Of a stretch of 64,000 nucleotides of DNA, positions 33,986-42,749 are shown in pieces. The DNA lies in the NCBI GenBank assembly GCA_963714145.1, contig OY970235.1, positions 2,418,001-2,482,000 on the forward strand, in the 5' to 3' direction. Both the position numbers and the translations under genes were made by a program. Source of the stretch: JBBWZH01 sp035544115. GTDB taxonomy: Bacteria > Actinomycetota > Actinomycetes > Mycobacteriales > CADCTP01. Numbering within the stretch: position 1 is the stretch's first letter; each line of letters opens with the position of its first letter. The notes below the pieces were generated by a model, which worked only from the letters and a program-made list of their open reading frames with translations, was not told the origin of the DNA and did not search any database.

Positions 33986-35078
33986 CGTGGATAGCCGTGG
34001 GGTCGGTGCGTTCGCCGGCCATGGTCAGCGCGTCGGCCGTGCCGGCCAGCGGGAAGCGGTGGGTGGCCAGCAGGTCGAGCCGGTGCCGGCCGGAGCGGAT
34101 CAGGTCGATGGCCGGGCCGACCGAGCGGACGTCGTGCCCGCGCAGCCCGATGATCCGCAGCTCGCGCCGCACCACCAGGTCGTGCGGGATCGAGACGGGC
34201 TGCCCGTGCTTGGACGCGGCCAGCCCGACGGTGCCGCGGATGCCGGCCAGCGCGACCGCCTCGGCCACCGTGCCGACGGCCCCCGGGGCCAGATCGATCA
34301 CCAGGTCGGCGCCGCCGCCGGTCAGCTCCCGGACACCGGCCGGCACGTCGTCGTCCCCGGCCACGAACGTGGCGGTCGCACCGAGCGCCCGTGCCACCTC
34401 CAGGCGATGCCGGTCGGCGCCGGTGCCGACGACCGCGATCGCCGCGGCGCCAGCCTCCCGGGCGGCCAGCACGCAGCCGAGCCCGTGCTGCCCGGGGCCG
34501 ATCACCACCAGCGTGTCGCCGAGCCGCAGCCCGCCCTCCTGGGTCACCCAGTTCACGCCGTTGGCGACCGGCACGTACAGCGCGGCCAGTTCCGGCGCGA
34601 CCGCGTCGCCGACCGGGTAGACGATCGCCCGCGGGTGCAGGTACATCAGCTCGGCGAAGCCGCCGTACAGCCCCGGCTCGACGGCGATCGGGGTGCTGCC
34701 GTAGCGCAGGAACGGCCCGCCGCCGCGGGAGTCGGTGGCCGGGCAGAGCCGGTACAGCCCGCGCCGGCACATCCCGCAGCCGCCACAGGGCAGGAACTCC
34801 TCCACCGCGACCCGGTCGCCGACCGCGACCCCCCAGCGCCCGGCCGCCCGCTCCCCCAGCGCCACGACCCGGCCGACGTTCTCGTGCCCGAGCACCAGCG
34901 GGCCCAGCCCGGCGCCCCGGCTGCGCCGGCCGTAGATCTCCCAGTCGGTGCCGCAGACCGCGGCCGCCTCCACTTGCAACAGCCCGTCGTCCGGCCCGAC
35001 CGCCGGCACCGGCAACTCCCGCAGCTCGGTTCGGTACGCCTCGGTCGCCACCGCCACCCGCGCCACCGCTCCGCTCAC
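33930..35078 (-). CDS. Zinc-dependent medium-chain alcohol dehydrogenase
   Basis: 382 residues. CGTDWEIYG and GHENVGRVVALGE give the catalytic zinc site; the structural zinc site CGGCGMCRRGLYRLC is complete; the Rossmann motif is GPGQHGLG. It is a GroES-like MDR enzyme, NAD(P)-dependent. Between the Rieske genes and the aldolase-family gene, it could oxidise a dihydrodiol or alcohol intermediate. GTG start. The C-terminal region appears to have been altered by a local duplication. Confidence 0.9.
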   Translation of the reverse strand: MSGAVARVAVATEAYRTELRELPVPAVGPDDGLLQVEAAAVCGTDWEIYGRRSRGAGLGPLVLGHENVGRVVALGERAAGRWGVAVGDRVAVEEFLPCGGCGMCRRGLYRLCPATDSRGGGPFLRYGSTPIAVEPGLYGGFAELMYLHPRAIVYPVGDAVAPELAALYVPVANGVNWVTQEGGLRLGDTLVVIGPGQHGLGCVLAAREAGAAAIAVVGTGADRHRLEVARALGATATFVAGDDDVPAGVRELTGGGADLVIDLAPGAVGTVAEAVALAGIRGTVGLAASKHGQPVSIPHDLVVRRELRIIGLRGHDVRSVGPAIDLIRSGRHRLDLLATHRFPLAGTADALTMAGERTDPTAIHVSVLPADPPEATSRLRAG

Positions 35079-35147
35079 CCCGCCCCCGGTTCGCGCCGCG
35101 CCGCGCTCACGGTGCCTCCTGGTCCGCTCCGGCCGACCGCACAGCGC

Positions 35148-35372
35148 TCACACCTGGTCCGGGTCGGGCTCCGGGGCGCTGTGCAGGCCGCTCGGGTCGA
35201 CCAGGGGGGCGAAGTCGCGGTGCTTCCAGCGGCACAGCGCCGCCAGCTCCAGCGGGTCGAGGAAGACCTCGGCGCCGCTGCCCAGGTCGCGGATGTGCAG
35301 CCGGGCGCCGCTCTCGGTCTCGAACCGGGAGACCTCCACCATCGCGAACTCGTTCTGGTAGACCTCGGCCAC
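35148..35372 (-). CDS. Small 74-aa protein associated with the Rieske oxygenase
   Basis: A GTG start with GAGGAG correctly spaced, only 12 bp after the beta-subunit stop. The sequence is acidic and soluble, with likely beta strands (NEFAMVEVSRFET, RLHIRDLGSGAEVFLDPLELAALCRWK), and no cofactor-binding Cys pattern, so it is not a ferredoxin. I do not recognise the family. The conserved-looking LDPLELAALCRW core and the operon position suggest an accessory subunit or assembly factor of the dioxygenase. Confidence 0.6.
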   Translation of the reverse strand: MAEVYQNEFAMVEVSRFETESGARLHIRDLGSGAEVFLDPLELAALCRWKHRDFAPLVDPSGLHSAPEPDPDQV

Positions 35373-35384
35373 GGCGCCGGCTCC

Positions 35385-36089
35385 TCAGATCAGGAAGGTC
35401 AGGTTGTACAGCGGCTGGTCGGAGTCGATCAGCACGGTCTTCTTGAGGCTGATCCGCCACCCGTCCCGGCCGGGCCGCAGCCGGAACTCGCAGCGCGCCC
35501 CGAACCAGCGGGTCGTATTGAGCCCGACCTGCCGGTGCCCGCCGGACCTGATCTCGCCGATCACCTGGTTGCACAGTACCCGCACGTCACCGCGGTCGTC
35601 CGGGTCGAGCACCTCGACGTTGCCGACCATGTGGACGGTGCGCGAGCGCGGGTTCTGGTCCAGCACCGGGGTGTGCAGCGTGCGGTAGACACGCTCCGCC
35701 CGGCGGGCCTGGTCGTCGTAGACGATCGACACCGTGCCGGCCGCGTCGGCCGGTTCGGCGGCGTCCTCGATCGGCAGCCAGTACAGGCCGTCCTCGGTGA
35801 ACAGGCTCAGCCACTCCTCCAGCTGGACGGTGTCCAGCAGCCGGGCCTCCCGGTAGAGCAGCTCCTCCGCCTCGGCCCGGGTCAGCTGGGCCGCGCCCGG
35901 CTCAGCCGCGTGCTTCGCCGGTGCAGGACTGGCCGCTCCAGGGCCGGCCGGGTCGAGGCTGGGCGGTGCGGAGCTAGCCGGGTCAGGGCTGGCTGGTGCA
36001 GGGCTGGCCGGGTCGGGGCTGGCCGGGTCGGGCTGGGCCGCGGTGGCCGCCGGCGCGGCGCCGGCCGGTGCGCCGTGGGTCGTGGTCAC
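35385..36089 (-). CDS. Aromatic-ring-hydroxylating dioxygenase beta subunit
   Basis: 234 residues; from about 70 on it is a typical small beta subunit (NTF2 fold): EAEELLYREARLLDTVQLEEWLSLF, EDGLYWLPIE, SIVYDDQARRAERVYRT, HMVGNVEVL, WRISLKKTVLIDSDQPLYNLTFLI. Beta subunits scaffold the alpha3beta3 oxygenase and rarely touch the substrate. The first 70 residues are an unusual Pro/Ala/Ser/Asp repeat leader, where ordinary family members begin close to the LTRAEAEELL segment. GTG start preceded by GGAGG. It lies 49 bp downstream of the alpha-subunit gene. Confidence 0.9.
   Translation of the reverse strand: MTTTHGAPAGAAPAATAAQPDPASPDPASPAPASPDPASSAPPSLDPAGPGAASPAPAKHAAEPGAAQLTRAEAEELLYREARLLDTVQLEEWLSLFTEDGLYWLPIEDAAEPADAAGTVSIVYDDQARRAERVYRTLHTPVLDQNPRSRTVHMVGNVEVLDPDDRGDVRVLCNQVIGEIRSGGHRQVGLNTTRWFGARCEFRLRPGRDGWRISLKKTVLIDSDQPLYNLTFLI
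35905..36045 (-). repeat. Imperfect short tandem repeats encoding a Pro/Ala/Ser/Asp-rich leader
   Basis: Units resembling GACCCGGCCAGCCC repeat on the minus strand and encode PDPASPDPASPAPASPDPA. They lie in the 5' part of the dioxygenase beta gene and look like recent slippage expansion. Confidence 0.6.
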
Positions 36090-36138
36090 GAGGCGGCCTC
36101 CGGAGTGAGCAGCGCAGGGAGGCCGGCGCGGTACCTGG

Positions 36139-37404
36139 TCATGCCCGCATCAGCCTCTTCCACTCCCGGTACATCGCCCGGACCGGGACCTCGTCGGTGC
36201 TGTGCCCCACCCACTCGCCGTCCACCTGCCGCTCCCGGTGCAGCCCGCGGGCCAGCAGCAGGTAGTCGACGCCGCCGGCCTGTACGCCGGTCTGGTTGCA
36301 GACGAAGATCTCCACGTCGTCCGGCGAGCCGAAGCCGGACGGGCCGTAGAACCGTTCGTGGGCCCGGTACCGGCCCTCGTTCAGCTCCTCCGGCGCGCCG
36401 TCGAGCGCGTAGACGTAGAGGTGTACCTCGGTCTTGTCGACGGCCAGCGGGTTGATCACCCGCAGCTGCGTGTCGAACAGGTAGAGGTTCGGGAAGACGA
36501 AGATGTTGCGCCGGGCGGAGATCTCGTCGATGTCGGCGTCGGTGAACCGGTGCCGCAGCGCGGCGGCGTACTCGGGATAGCGCTGCATCATCCGGCCGGT
36601 CCAGCTGGACGCCGGGGACAGCCCGCCGGGCCGTTCCAGCAGCCCGTGCCCGTGCGCGAAGCCGCGGGTGCAGCCGCCGGCGCGGAACTTCCGCACGTCC
36701 TTGACCGGCGCCTCACCGGCCCGCTCCAGCAGCCGCTGCCAGGACTCGTGCACGTAGTTGCCGTGGTAGCCGTCGTGCCCGTTCTCGGCCTGCCATTTCC
36801 AGTTGCCGGGGTAGGGGTACTTGTGCGGCTTGGGCAGCACGCTGATCGTGCCGGCCGGGGACCGGTCGAACCACCAGTCGACGTACTTGCGGATCGGCGC
36901 CAGGTATTCGTCCAGCGAGGGCCCGTCGGCGGCCAGGCTGGCGAAGATCAGCCCGCGGTAGGTGGCCACCCGGGGCGCCCGGTGCAGGCCCCAGCGGCTC
37001 TTGTCGAAGTCCGGCGGGTAGCCGTTCGCCTGCGCCATCCCGACCAGTGCGCCGTTGTTGGCGTAGCTCCAGTTGTGGTACGGGCAGCGGAAGTAGTTGG
37101 AGTGCCCGAGATCGTCCCGGCAGACCACCGAGGCGCGGTGCCGGCAGCGGTTGAGCAGGACGTACACCTGCCCGTCCTCGTGCCGGCTGACGATCACCGG
37201 CTGGGTGCCGATCGCGGCGGTCTTGTAGTCGCCGGTTCTGGGCAGCTGGGATTCGTGGCCGACATACACCCAGGTGCGCTCGAAGATGTTCTGCATCTCG
37301 GCGCGGAAAACGTCGGGTTGCGTGTACACGTCGGTGTGTACTTCGAACGTGTCCGGTCGGTCGAGGATCAGCTCGGTGCGGGAAAAGTCCTCAATCGCCA
37401 CCAT
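36139..37404 (-). CDS. Rieske-type aromatic-ring-hydroxylating dioxygenase alpha subunit
   Basis: 421 residues from the ATG at 37404, chosen because AAGGAG sits 9 nt upstream; the GTG at 37425 would place that ribosome site inside the gene. The Rieske [2Fe-2S] motif is CRH-x17-CPYH (about 86-109). The mononuclear iron motif NGHDGYHGNYVH has the bridging Asp and both His (about 205-217). It catalyses NADH-driven dihydroxylation or O-demethylation of an aromatic ring, with electrons from a reductase/ferredoxin that is not encoded in this window. The promoter carries a GntR-type operator over its -10 box. Confidence 0.93.
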   Translation of the reverse strand: MVAIEDFSRTELILDRPDTFEVHTDVYTQPDVFRAEMQNIFERTWVYVGHESQLPRTGDYKTAAIGTQPVIVSRHEDGQVYVLLNRCRHRASVVCRDDLGHSNYFRCPYHNWSYANNGALVGMAQANGYPPDFDKSRWGLHRAPRVATYRGLIFASLAADGPSLDEYLAPIRKYVDWWFDRSPAGTISVLPKPHKYPYPGNWKWQAENGHDGYHGNYVHESWQRLLERAGEAPVKDVRKFRAGGCTRGFAHGHGLLERPGGLSPASSWTGRMMQRYPEYAAALRHRFTDADIDEISARRNIFVFPNLYLFDTQLRVINPLAVDKTEVHLYVYALDGAPEELNEGRYRAHERFYGPSGFGSPDDVEIFVCNQTGVQAGGVDYLLLARGLHRERQVDGEWVGHSTDEVPVRAMYREWKRLMRA

Positions 37405-37448
37405 CCCAAGCGGCTCCTTTGTCACCTAACGGTTGCCTATTGGGCTAT

Positions 37449-37484
37449 TGGTATGACCATAAGAACATGCTTTAGGATTGTCAA
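37449..37484 (-). promoter_or_regulatory. Rieske operon promoter overlapped by GntR operator TGGTATGACCA
   Basis: On the minus strand, TTGACA (37484-37479), 17 bp, then TATGGT (37461-37456) form the promoter for the dioxygenase. The palindrome TGGTATGACCA (37449-37459) overlaps the -10 box. The same site is 67 bp upstream of the gntR GTG start, so autoregulation is likely. Confidence 0.76.
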
Positions 37485-37525
37485 GCAGGCCGTACGGTGG
37501 GTGCTCGTTCGCTGAGGGAGACGTT

Positions 37526-38254
37526 GTGGCCAAGGTGCGCACCGACCTGCCCGCCGACCTGTTCAACCCGGTCACGATGGGCCGGATGTCGGAGGACATC
37601 GTCGATCAGATCAGGGTGCTGATCCGGGAGGGGCGGCTGACGCCGGGCGACCGGCTGCCGTCCGAGCGCGACCTCTGCGAGAAGTTCGGGGTCAGCCGGG
37701 TGACCGTCCGGGAGGCGTTGCGCATCCTGGAGGCGAACGGGCTGATCGAGATCCGGGTCGGCGCCCGCGGCGGCGCGTTCGTCACCGCGCCGTCCGGCTC
37801 GCACATCCGCGAGGGCATCATCGACCTGATGACGCTGTCCCCGACGACAGCGGCCGAGGTCACCGAGACCCGGAAGATCATCGAACTCGGCGTCGTCCCG
37901 CTGGTCTGCGAGCGGGCCACCGAGGAGGACCTGGCCGCGCTGCAGGAGCTGTGCGACAAGGCCGCCGCCGCCAGGGACGCGGGCACGTACACGATGGAGA
38001 TGTCGGCCGAGTTCCACACCCGGCTGGCCGAGTGCACGCACAACCGCGCGATCGTGATGCTGCAGCAGACGTTCCGCCGCCCGCTGCTGATGTCGCTGGA
38101 GCGGGCCCACGACGCCGCCCCGGAGATGGGCGGCCTCGGCGTCACCGAGCACATCGACCTGGTCGCCGCGATCCGGGCCCGCGACTGTCCAAAGGCGACC
38201 GACATCATGCGCCGGCACCTGGACCGCACCGCGGCCCGGCTGGCCAAGCACTGA
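37526..38254 (+). CDS. GntR-family (FadR subfamily, FCD domain) transcriptional regulator
   Basis: 242 residues from the GTG at 37526 (GAGGGAG 5 nt upstream). The N-terminal winged helix (about 15-80: SEDIVDQIRVLIREGRLTPGDRLPSERDLCEKFGVSRVTVREALRIL) is followed by an FCD domain (about 95-235) with helix residues FHTRLAECTHN and a final H of TEHIDLVAAI that would bind metal and an organic-acid ligand. FadR-subfamily proteins bind TNGTNNNACNA-type dyads, and five such sites lie at the promoters of the surrounding catabolic genes. It is the likely repressor of the 16-39 kb regulon, released by a pathway acid. Confidence 0.92.
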   Translation: MAKVRTDLPADLFNPVTMGRMSEDIVDQIRVLIREGRLTPGDRLPSERDLCEKFGVSRVTVREALRILEANGLIEIRVGARGGAFVTAPSGSHIREGIIDLMTLSPTTAAEVTETRKIIELGVVPLVCERATEEDLAALQELCDKAAAARDAGTYTMEMSAEFHTRLAECTHNRAIVMLQQTFRRPLLMSLERAHDAAPEMGGLGVTEHIDLVAAIRARDCPKATDIMRRHLDRTAARLAKH

Positions 38255-38294
38255 CCCTGGCTACGGTCCATCGCTGACATCCGCGACCTCCTTG

Positions 38295-38305
38295 TGGTAT
38301 TACCA
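38295..38305 (+). promoter_or_regulatory. Perfect GntR-type operator TGGTATTACCA upstream of dehydrogenase
   Basis: An 11-bp perfect palindrome between the gntR stop and the dehydrogenase gene, 10 bp upstream of its GGGAGG. It identifies a separately controlled rightward unit in the regulon. Confidence 0.72.
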
Positions 38306-38326
38306 ATAGACCATAGGGAGGCGATC

Positions 38327-39136
38327 ATGATTGCTGTGGGCGTGGTCGGGCTGGGTGCGATGGGTGGCCCGATCCTGCGGCACGTCCGCGCGGCCGGCTT
38401 CCCGACCTGGTGCGTCGACCTGGACCCGGCCGCGGTCGACGCGGCCGCCGCGCTCGGGGCCACCGGGTGCCCGTCGCCGGCCGCGCTGGCCCCGCTGGTC
38501 GACGTGGTGCTGCTGACCGTGCCCACCGACCAGGACGTGCTGGCCGTCGCCACCGGGCCGGCCGGCCTGCTGGCCGGGCTGCGCGCCGGGTCGGTGCTGG
38601 CGGTGTGCAGCTCGGTCCGCCCGGAGACCTGCGCGAAGCTGGCCGCCGAGGCGGCGCCGCGGCAGGTGGACGTGCTGGACTCGGCGCTCACCGGCGGCGT
38701 CCGGGCGGCCATCGACGGCACGGTGAACCTGCTGGTGGGCGGACCGGCCGCGGCGCTGGGCCGGGCCCGGCCGGTGTTCGACGCGTTCTGCGCCGGCGTC
38801 CAGCACCTCGGCGACCTCGGCCAGGGCCAGGTCGGCAAGACCGTGAACAACCTGATCCACTGGGCCCAGATCATCGGGATCGTGGAGGCCCTGCGGCTCG
38901 GCCGCGAACTGGGCCTCTCCCCCGCCCGGGCCCGCGCCGCGCTGGTGCACGGTCCCACCGACAGCCGCACCCTGCGCGAGCTCGAGCAGATGCGCTTCAC
39001 CTGGTACGGCAAGGACATCGACAACGCCAGCCAGATGGCCGCCGGCGTCGGCCTGCCGCTGCCCGTCGCCACGCTGGCCCGGGAGCTGATGGCCGGCATC
39101 ACCGTCGCGGACGTCGCCGACCTGCTCGGCACCTGA
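38327..39136 (+). CDS. NAD(P)-dependent beta-hydroxyacid dehydrogenase (3-hydroxyisobutyrate dehydrogenase family)
   Basis: 269 residues from the ATG at 38327 (GGGAGG 6 nt upstream). The dinucleotide motif is GVVGLGAMGGPILRHV; the substrate loop is DSALTGGV (about 117-124); the catalytic Lys lies in GQVGKTVNNLIHW (about 171). Family members oxidise 3-hydroxyisobutyrate, tartronate semialdehyde, 2-hydroxymethylglutarate and similar acids. The operator upstream ties it to the aromatic regulon, probably handling a hydroxyacid or semialdehyde from ring cleavage. Confidence 0.88.
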   Translation: MIAVGVVGLGAMGGPILRHVRAAGFPTWCVDLDPAAVDAAAALGATGCPSPAALAPLVDVVLLTVPTDQDVLAVATGPAGLLAGLRAGSVLAVCSSVRPETCAKLAAEAAPRQVDVLDSALTGGVRAAIDGTVNLLVGGPAAALGRARPVFDAFCAGVQHLGDLGQGQVGKTVNNLIHWAQIIGIVEALRLGRELGLSPARARAALVHGPTDSRTLRELEQMRFTWYGKDIDNASQMAAGVGLPLPVATLARELMAGITVADVADLLGT

Positions 39137-39181
39137 CGCACCGTTGCTGACGCGGCGGGCCGGCGCCGGCGCCGATAGCGC

Positions 39182-40922
39182 TCAGGGCAGGGCGGTGGAC
39201 TCGTCTGCCGTGCCCTCGCGGGAGCGCCGCTGTTCGTGTGCGGCGGCGAGGATGAGGTAGGCGCTGGCGGTCCAGGTGTAGGCGCGGTCGCGCAGGCCGG
39301 CGCCGGTCAGCGCGTCGAAGTTCTCGGCGAAGCCGGAGCGTCTCGCACAGGGCCCGGAACCGGGCGCTGATCTCGTCGGCGAGTCGCGTCTGCGCCGGCG
39401 CGGCGCAGCCCGTCCTCGATCAGCACCGTGGCGGGCGCCCAGATCGGGCCACGCCAGTAGCCGTCCGGCTCGTAGTGCGGCGAGCCGGGCAGCTCGGTGG
39501 CCAGGCCGTACGGGGTCAGGTGGGCGCGGATGCGCCGTACCAGGGTGTCCCGGATCCGGTCGGGTAGCTCGCCGCCGAGCACGATCGGCATCAGGTCCAG
39601 CAGGCTGGCGCTGGTCCAGGTGCGCTGCGTCCGCGGCCGCGCGGGCCGCGAACCGCTGGCCGGTCCACAGCTGCCGAGCAATGCCGTGCGCATCCGGTCG
39701 GCCGCCTGGTTCCAGGACCTGACCGCCTCGGCGAGTCCGAGCTGGGCGGCCAGGTCGGCGAGCTCGCGCAGCTGGAGCACGAGGAACGCGGCCAGGTCCG
39801 CGGACTCGACGACGCGTTCGGGGTCGAAGGTGGTGGCGTTGTCCCAGCCGCTGTCGTTGCCGTGCTGGTAGTGCGCCAGCGGGTGCCCGGGCACCCGGCG
39901 GGCGGTGAGCCAGAAGTCGGTCCAGCGCTCCAGCAGCCGGTAGGTGCCGAGCAGCTCGCCGGCGTCGCGGGCGGGCAGGCCCTGCCGCAGCTGGCGCAGC
40001 GCCCAGCCGTGGATGGGGGGCTTGACGAAGTTGTAGAGGACCTCGGAGTGGGTGACGGAGTCGGGCAGCGCGCCGGAGCTGTCCTGGTGGTCGAACGGCA
40101 GCCGGAACTGGTCCCAGGCCAGCTCCGGCAGTCCGGTCGCCAGCGCGAGCGCGTTGAAGCAGTGGTCCCAGCTCCACACCTTGTCCATCCAGTGCTTGGA
40201 CATCAGGACCGCGGGCCGGGTGACGAATCCGGCCGGGCGCACGGTGGCCGACCACAGGACGTATGCGGCGAGTTCGGCGGCGGGCGTGTCGGCGCTCGCG
40301 CCACGGCGCGACCGCGTCGGCGAACCGGCGTGAACTCGGCGTCGGCGGCGGCGGCGATCTGGTCGAAGGTCAGCGCCGTGCGGTACGGCGGCCGGGCGCT
40401 GTCGTACTCCTCGATCGCGATCTCCCAGGCACGGTCCCCGGCGAGCGTGATCCCCCGTTCCGCCGTGCCGAGCTGCTGCGCGCCGCTGACCGCGGCTGGC
40501 GATCCGGAGAGCACCGTGACGCGGTAGCGCCGGCCGGTCTCGTAGACGGTGAACACGTACGAGCCGTCCACGGGGTCGCGGTAGGAAGTACGGTGCCGCT
40601 GAACGGGGTCAGGGTGGGCGTGGCGGCGACGATTCGCAGGCCCAGCCCGGCGCCGCGGACGCGTACGGTGTCGGCCGACTCGTAGGCGAGATCGACCCGG
40701 CCGCGGAAGCCGGCCCAGGTCAGCCGCGACGGCACCGCGGCGACGGTGGTCTCCGCCCGCGTGTCGGCGGCCAGCGGTACGAGGCGGAGCACCGGATGCA
40801 GGCCGGTCTGGTGTGAGACGAGGTGGATGTCGTCGGCGTAGGTGTTCTCGGCGATGACCGGGGAGAAGTCGAACCAGGATCCGGAGTAGCTGAACGGGAT
40901 CTCGCCGGACCGGGAACTGCAT
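39182..40922 (-). pseudogene. Frameshifted glycoside hydrolase with (alpha/alpha)6 catalytic domain (GH63/MGH1-like)
   Basis: Pieces of one protein are spread over all three minus-strand frames. The start is ATG 40922, then GEIPFSYSGSWFDFSP, PVDGSYVFTVYETGRRYRV, then KHWMDKVWSWDHCFNALALA, HGNDSGWDNATTFD, YWRGPIWAPATVLIEDGL and a final FAENFDALTGAGLRDRAYTWTASAY. These are the marks of trehalase/glucosidase-like alpha-toroid hydrolases of the MGH1/GH63 type. At least five indels are needed to restore the frame (near 40910, 40588, 40300, 39390 and 39340). Being the last gene of a sugar ABC cluster, it would hydrolyse an imported oligosaccharide inside the cell. Either a true pseudogene or sequencing error. 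Confidence 0.68.
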
Positions 40923-40944
40923 GCTGCTCGCTTTCGCCGTGCGG

Positions 40945-41769
40945 TCAGTCCTTGACGGCGCCGGCGGTGACGCCGGCGGCGACGTAGCGCTGGGCGACGA
41001 CCAGCAGCACGGCCGCCGGGATCGAGGCCACGACGGCGGTGGCCATGATGGCGTTCCACTGCTGGTTGTTGTTGCCGATGTAGTGGTAGATGCCGAGCGT
41101 GATCGGGCGGCAGCCGGCCGCCGCCGTCGAGCGTGGTGGCGAAGACGAAGTCCGACCAGGCCCACAGGAACGCGAACAGCGACGACGGTGACGATGGCGT
41201 TGCGGCTGACCGGCAGGACGACCGACCAGAACGTGCGCACCGGGCCGGCGCCGTCGACTGCGGCCGCCTGGATGAGCTCGTCGGGGATGCCGGACATGAA
41301 CGCCGTGAAGATCAGCACCCCGAACGGGACGGCGATCGTGGAGTCGGCGACGATCAGGCCGGCCGACCGTGTTGAGCACGCCGAGGGTGAGGTAGATGGC
41401 GTAGAAGCCCATCGCCATGATGATCCCGGGGATCATCTGGGCGACCAGCAGCAGGAAGCTCAGCGCGCCGCCGCCGCGCGGGCGCAGCTTGGCCAGCGCG
41501 TAGCCGGCGGGGGCGGCGATGACGAGGGTGAGCGCGACCGTGCCCAGGCCGACGAGCAGGCTGGTGCCGAGGTACGGCAGCTGCTGGTCGAGCACCGCCC
41601 GGTAGCCGTCGAGCGTGCCGTGCGACCGGGAACCAGTTCGGCGGGCGTCTTGCGCATGTCGCTGGTCGCGGGTGAACGAGACGTTGATCATCCAGTAGAC
41701 CGGGAACAGCATCAGCGCGGTCAGCACCAGGCCGACGCCGGTCTTCCACCACGTGGCCGGCCGTCTCAC
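40945..41769 (-). pseudogene. Frameshifted sugar ABC transporter permease (MalG-type)
   Basis: GTG start at 41769 overlaps the preceding permease stop (GTGA). Fragments read TWWKTGVGLVLTALMLFPVYWMINVSF, AAPAGYALAKLRPRGGGALSFLLLVAQMIPGIIMAMGFYAIYL, the EAA-like loop SGIPDELIQAAAVDGAGPVRTFWSVVLPV and the end VAQRYVAAGVTAGAVKD. This is a CUT1 family inner-membrane permease of about 270 residues. Indels lie near 41665, 41625, 41365, 41190 and 41110. Confidence 0.72.
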
Positions 41770-42746
41770 GCCTGCCCGCCCTGCCGGCGCTGGAACCGGA
41801 TGTAGACCAGCCCGAAGACGAGCGCGATCACGATGAGCAGGTTGCCGACGGCGGCGCCGGGTCCGAACGTCGGGCAGCAGGTTGCCGAACCCGAGCCGGT
41901 AGGACCAGGTGGCGAACGTGGTGGACGAGTCGGCCGGCCCGCCCTTGGTCATGATCCAGATGATGTCGAAGACCTTGAGCGTGTAGACCAGGCCGAGCAG
42001 CAGCGTGATCGCCGAGACCGGCCGCAGCAGCGGGAAGGTGATCCGCCAGAACCGCTGCCAGCCGCTCGCCCCGTCCAGCGCGGCCGCCTCGTAGAGCTGC
42101 GGCGGGATGCCCTGCAGGCCGCTGTAGAGCACGACCAGGTTGAACGGGATGCCGATCCAGATGTTCGCGATGATCACCGAGACCAGCGACCAGTGCGGCG
42201 AGGTCAGCCAGTTGACCGGGTCGACGCCGACCGCGCCGCAGCACCGAGTTGACGATGCCGGAGTCGCTGTTGAGCATCCACGACCAGGTCGACGCCGACA
42301 CGATCAGCGGCAGCAGCCACGGGCACGAGGAACAGCGCCCGCAGCGTCGCGGACAGCCGGAAGTGCTGGGTGAAGAAGACCGCCAGCGCCAGGCCGATGG
42401 CGAACTGGAACACCAGCGAGACCACCGTGAACACCACCGTGTGCAGCAGCGCCGGCGCGAACGTCGGGTCGTCGAAGACCGTGCGGTAGTTCGTCCAGGC
42501 CGGTGAACGGCGCGCCGCCCTGCACGAACGAGCGCACCGTGTAGTTGCGCAGGCTCAGGTCGAGGTTGCGGTAGAGCGGGTAGGCGTAGAACGCGAGCAG
42601 GTAGAGGCGACCAGCGGCAGCAGGAACGCCCAGGCCACCCACCGCTGCGCGCGGTATCCCGGCGCCCGGCGACGGTGGCGGACCGGTGCCGGGGTGGCCG
42701 TCCGTGCCACCCCGGCACCGGCCGCGGTCCGGGTCGCGGCGGGCAT
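41766..42746 (-). pseudogene. Frameshifted sugar ABC transporter permease (MalF-type)
   Basis: From the ATG at 42746, fragments in different frames give AQRWVAWAFLLPLVAS, LLAFYAYPLYRNLDLSLRNY, TVVSLVFQFAIGLALAVFFTQHF, and an intact stretch ANIWIGIPFNLVVLYSGLQGIPPQLYEAAALDGASGWQRFWRITFPLL with the EAA loop, then LKVFDIIWIMTKGGP. This is a CUT1 permease of about 310 residues. Frame changes occur near 42607, 42500, 42320, 42236 and 41868. It partners the permease at 40.9 kb and the binding protein at 42.8 kb. Confidence 0.72.
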
Positions 42747-42749
42747 CGA

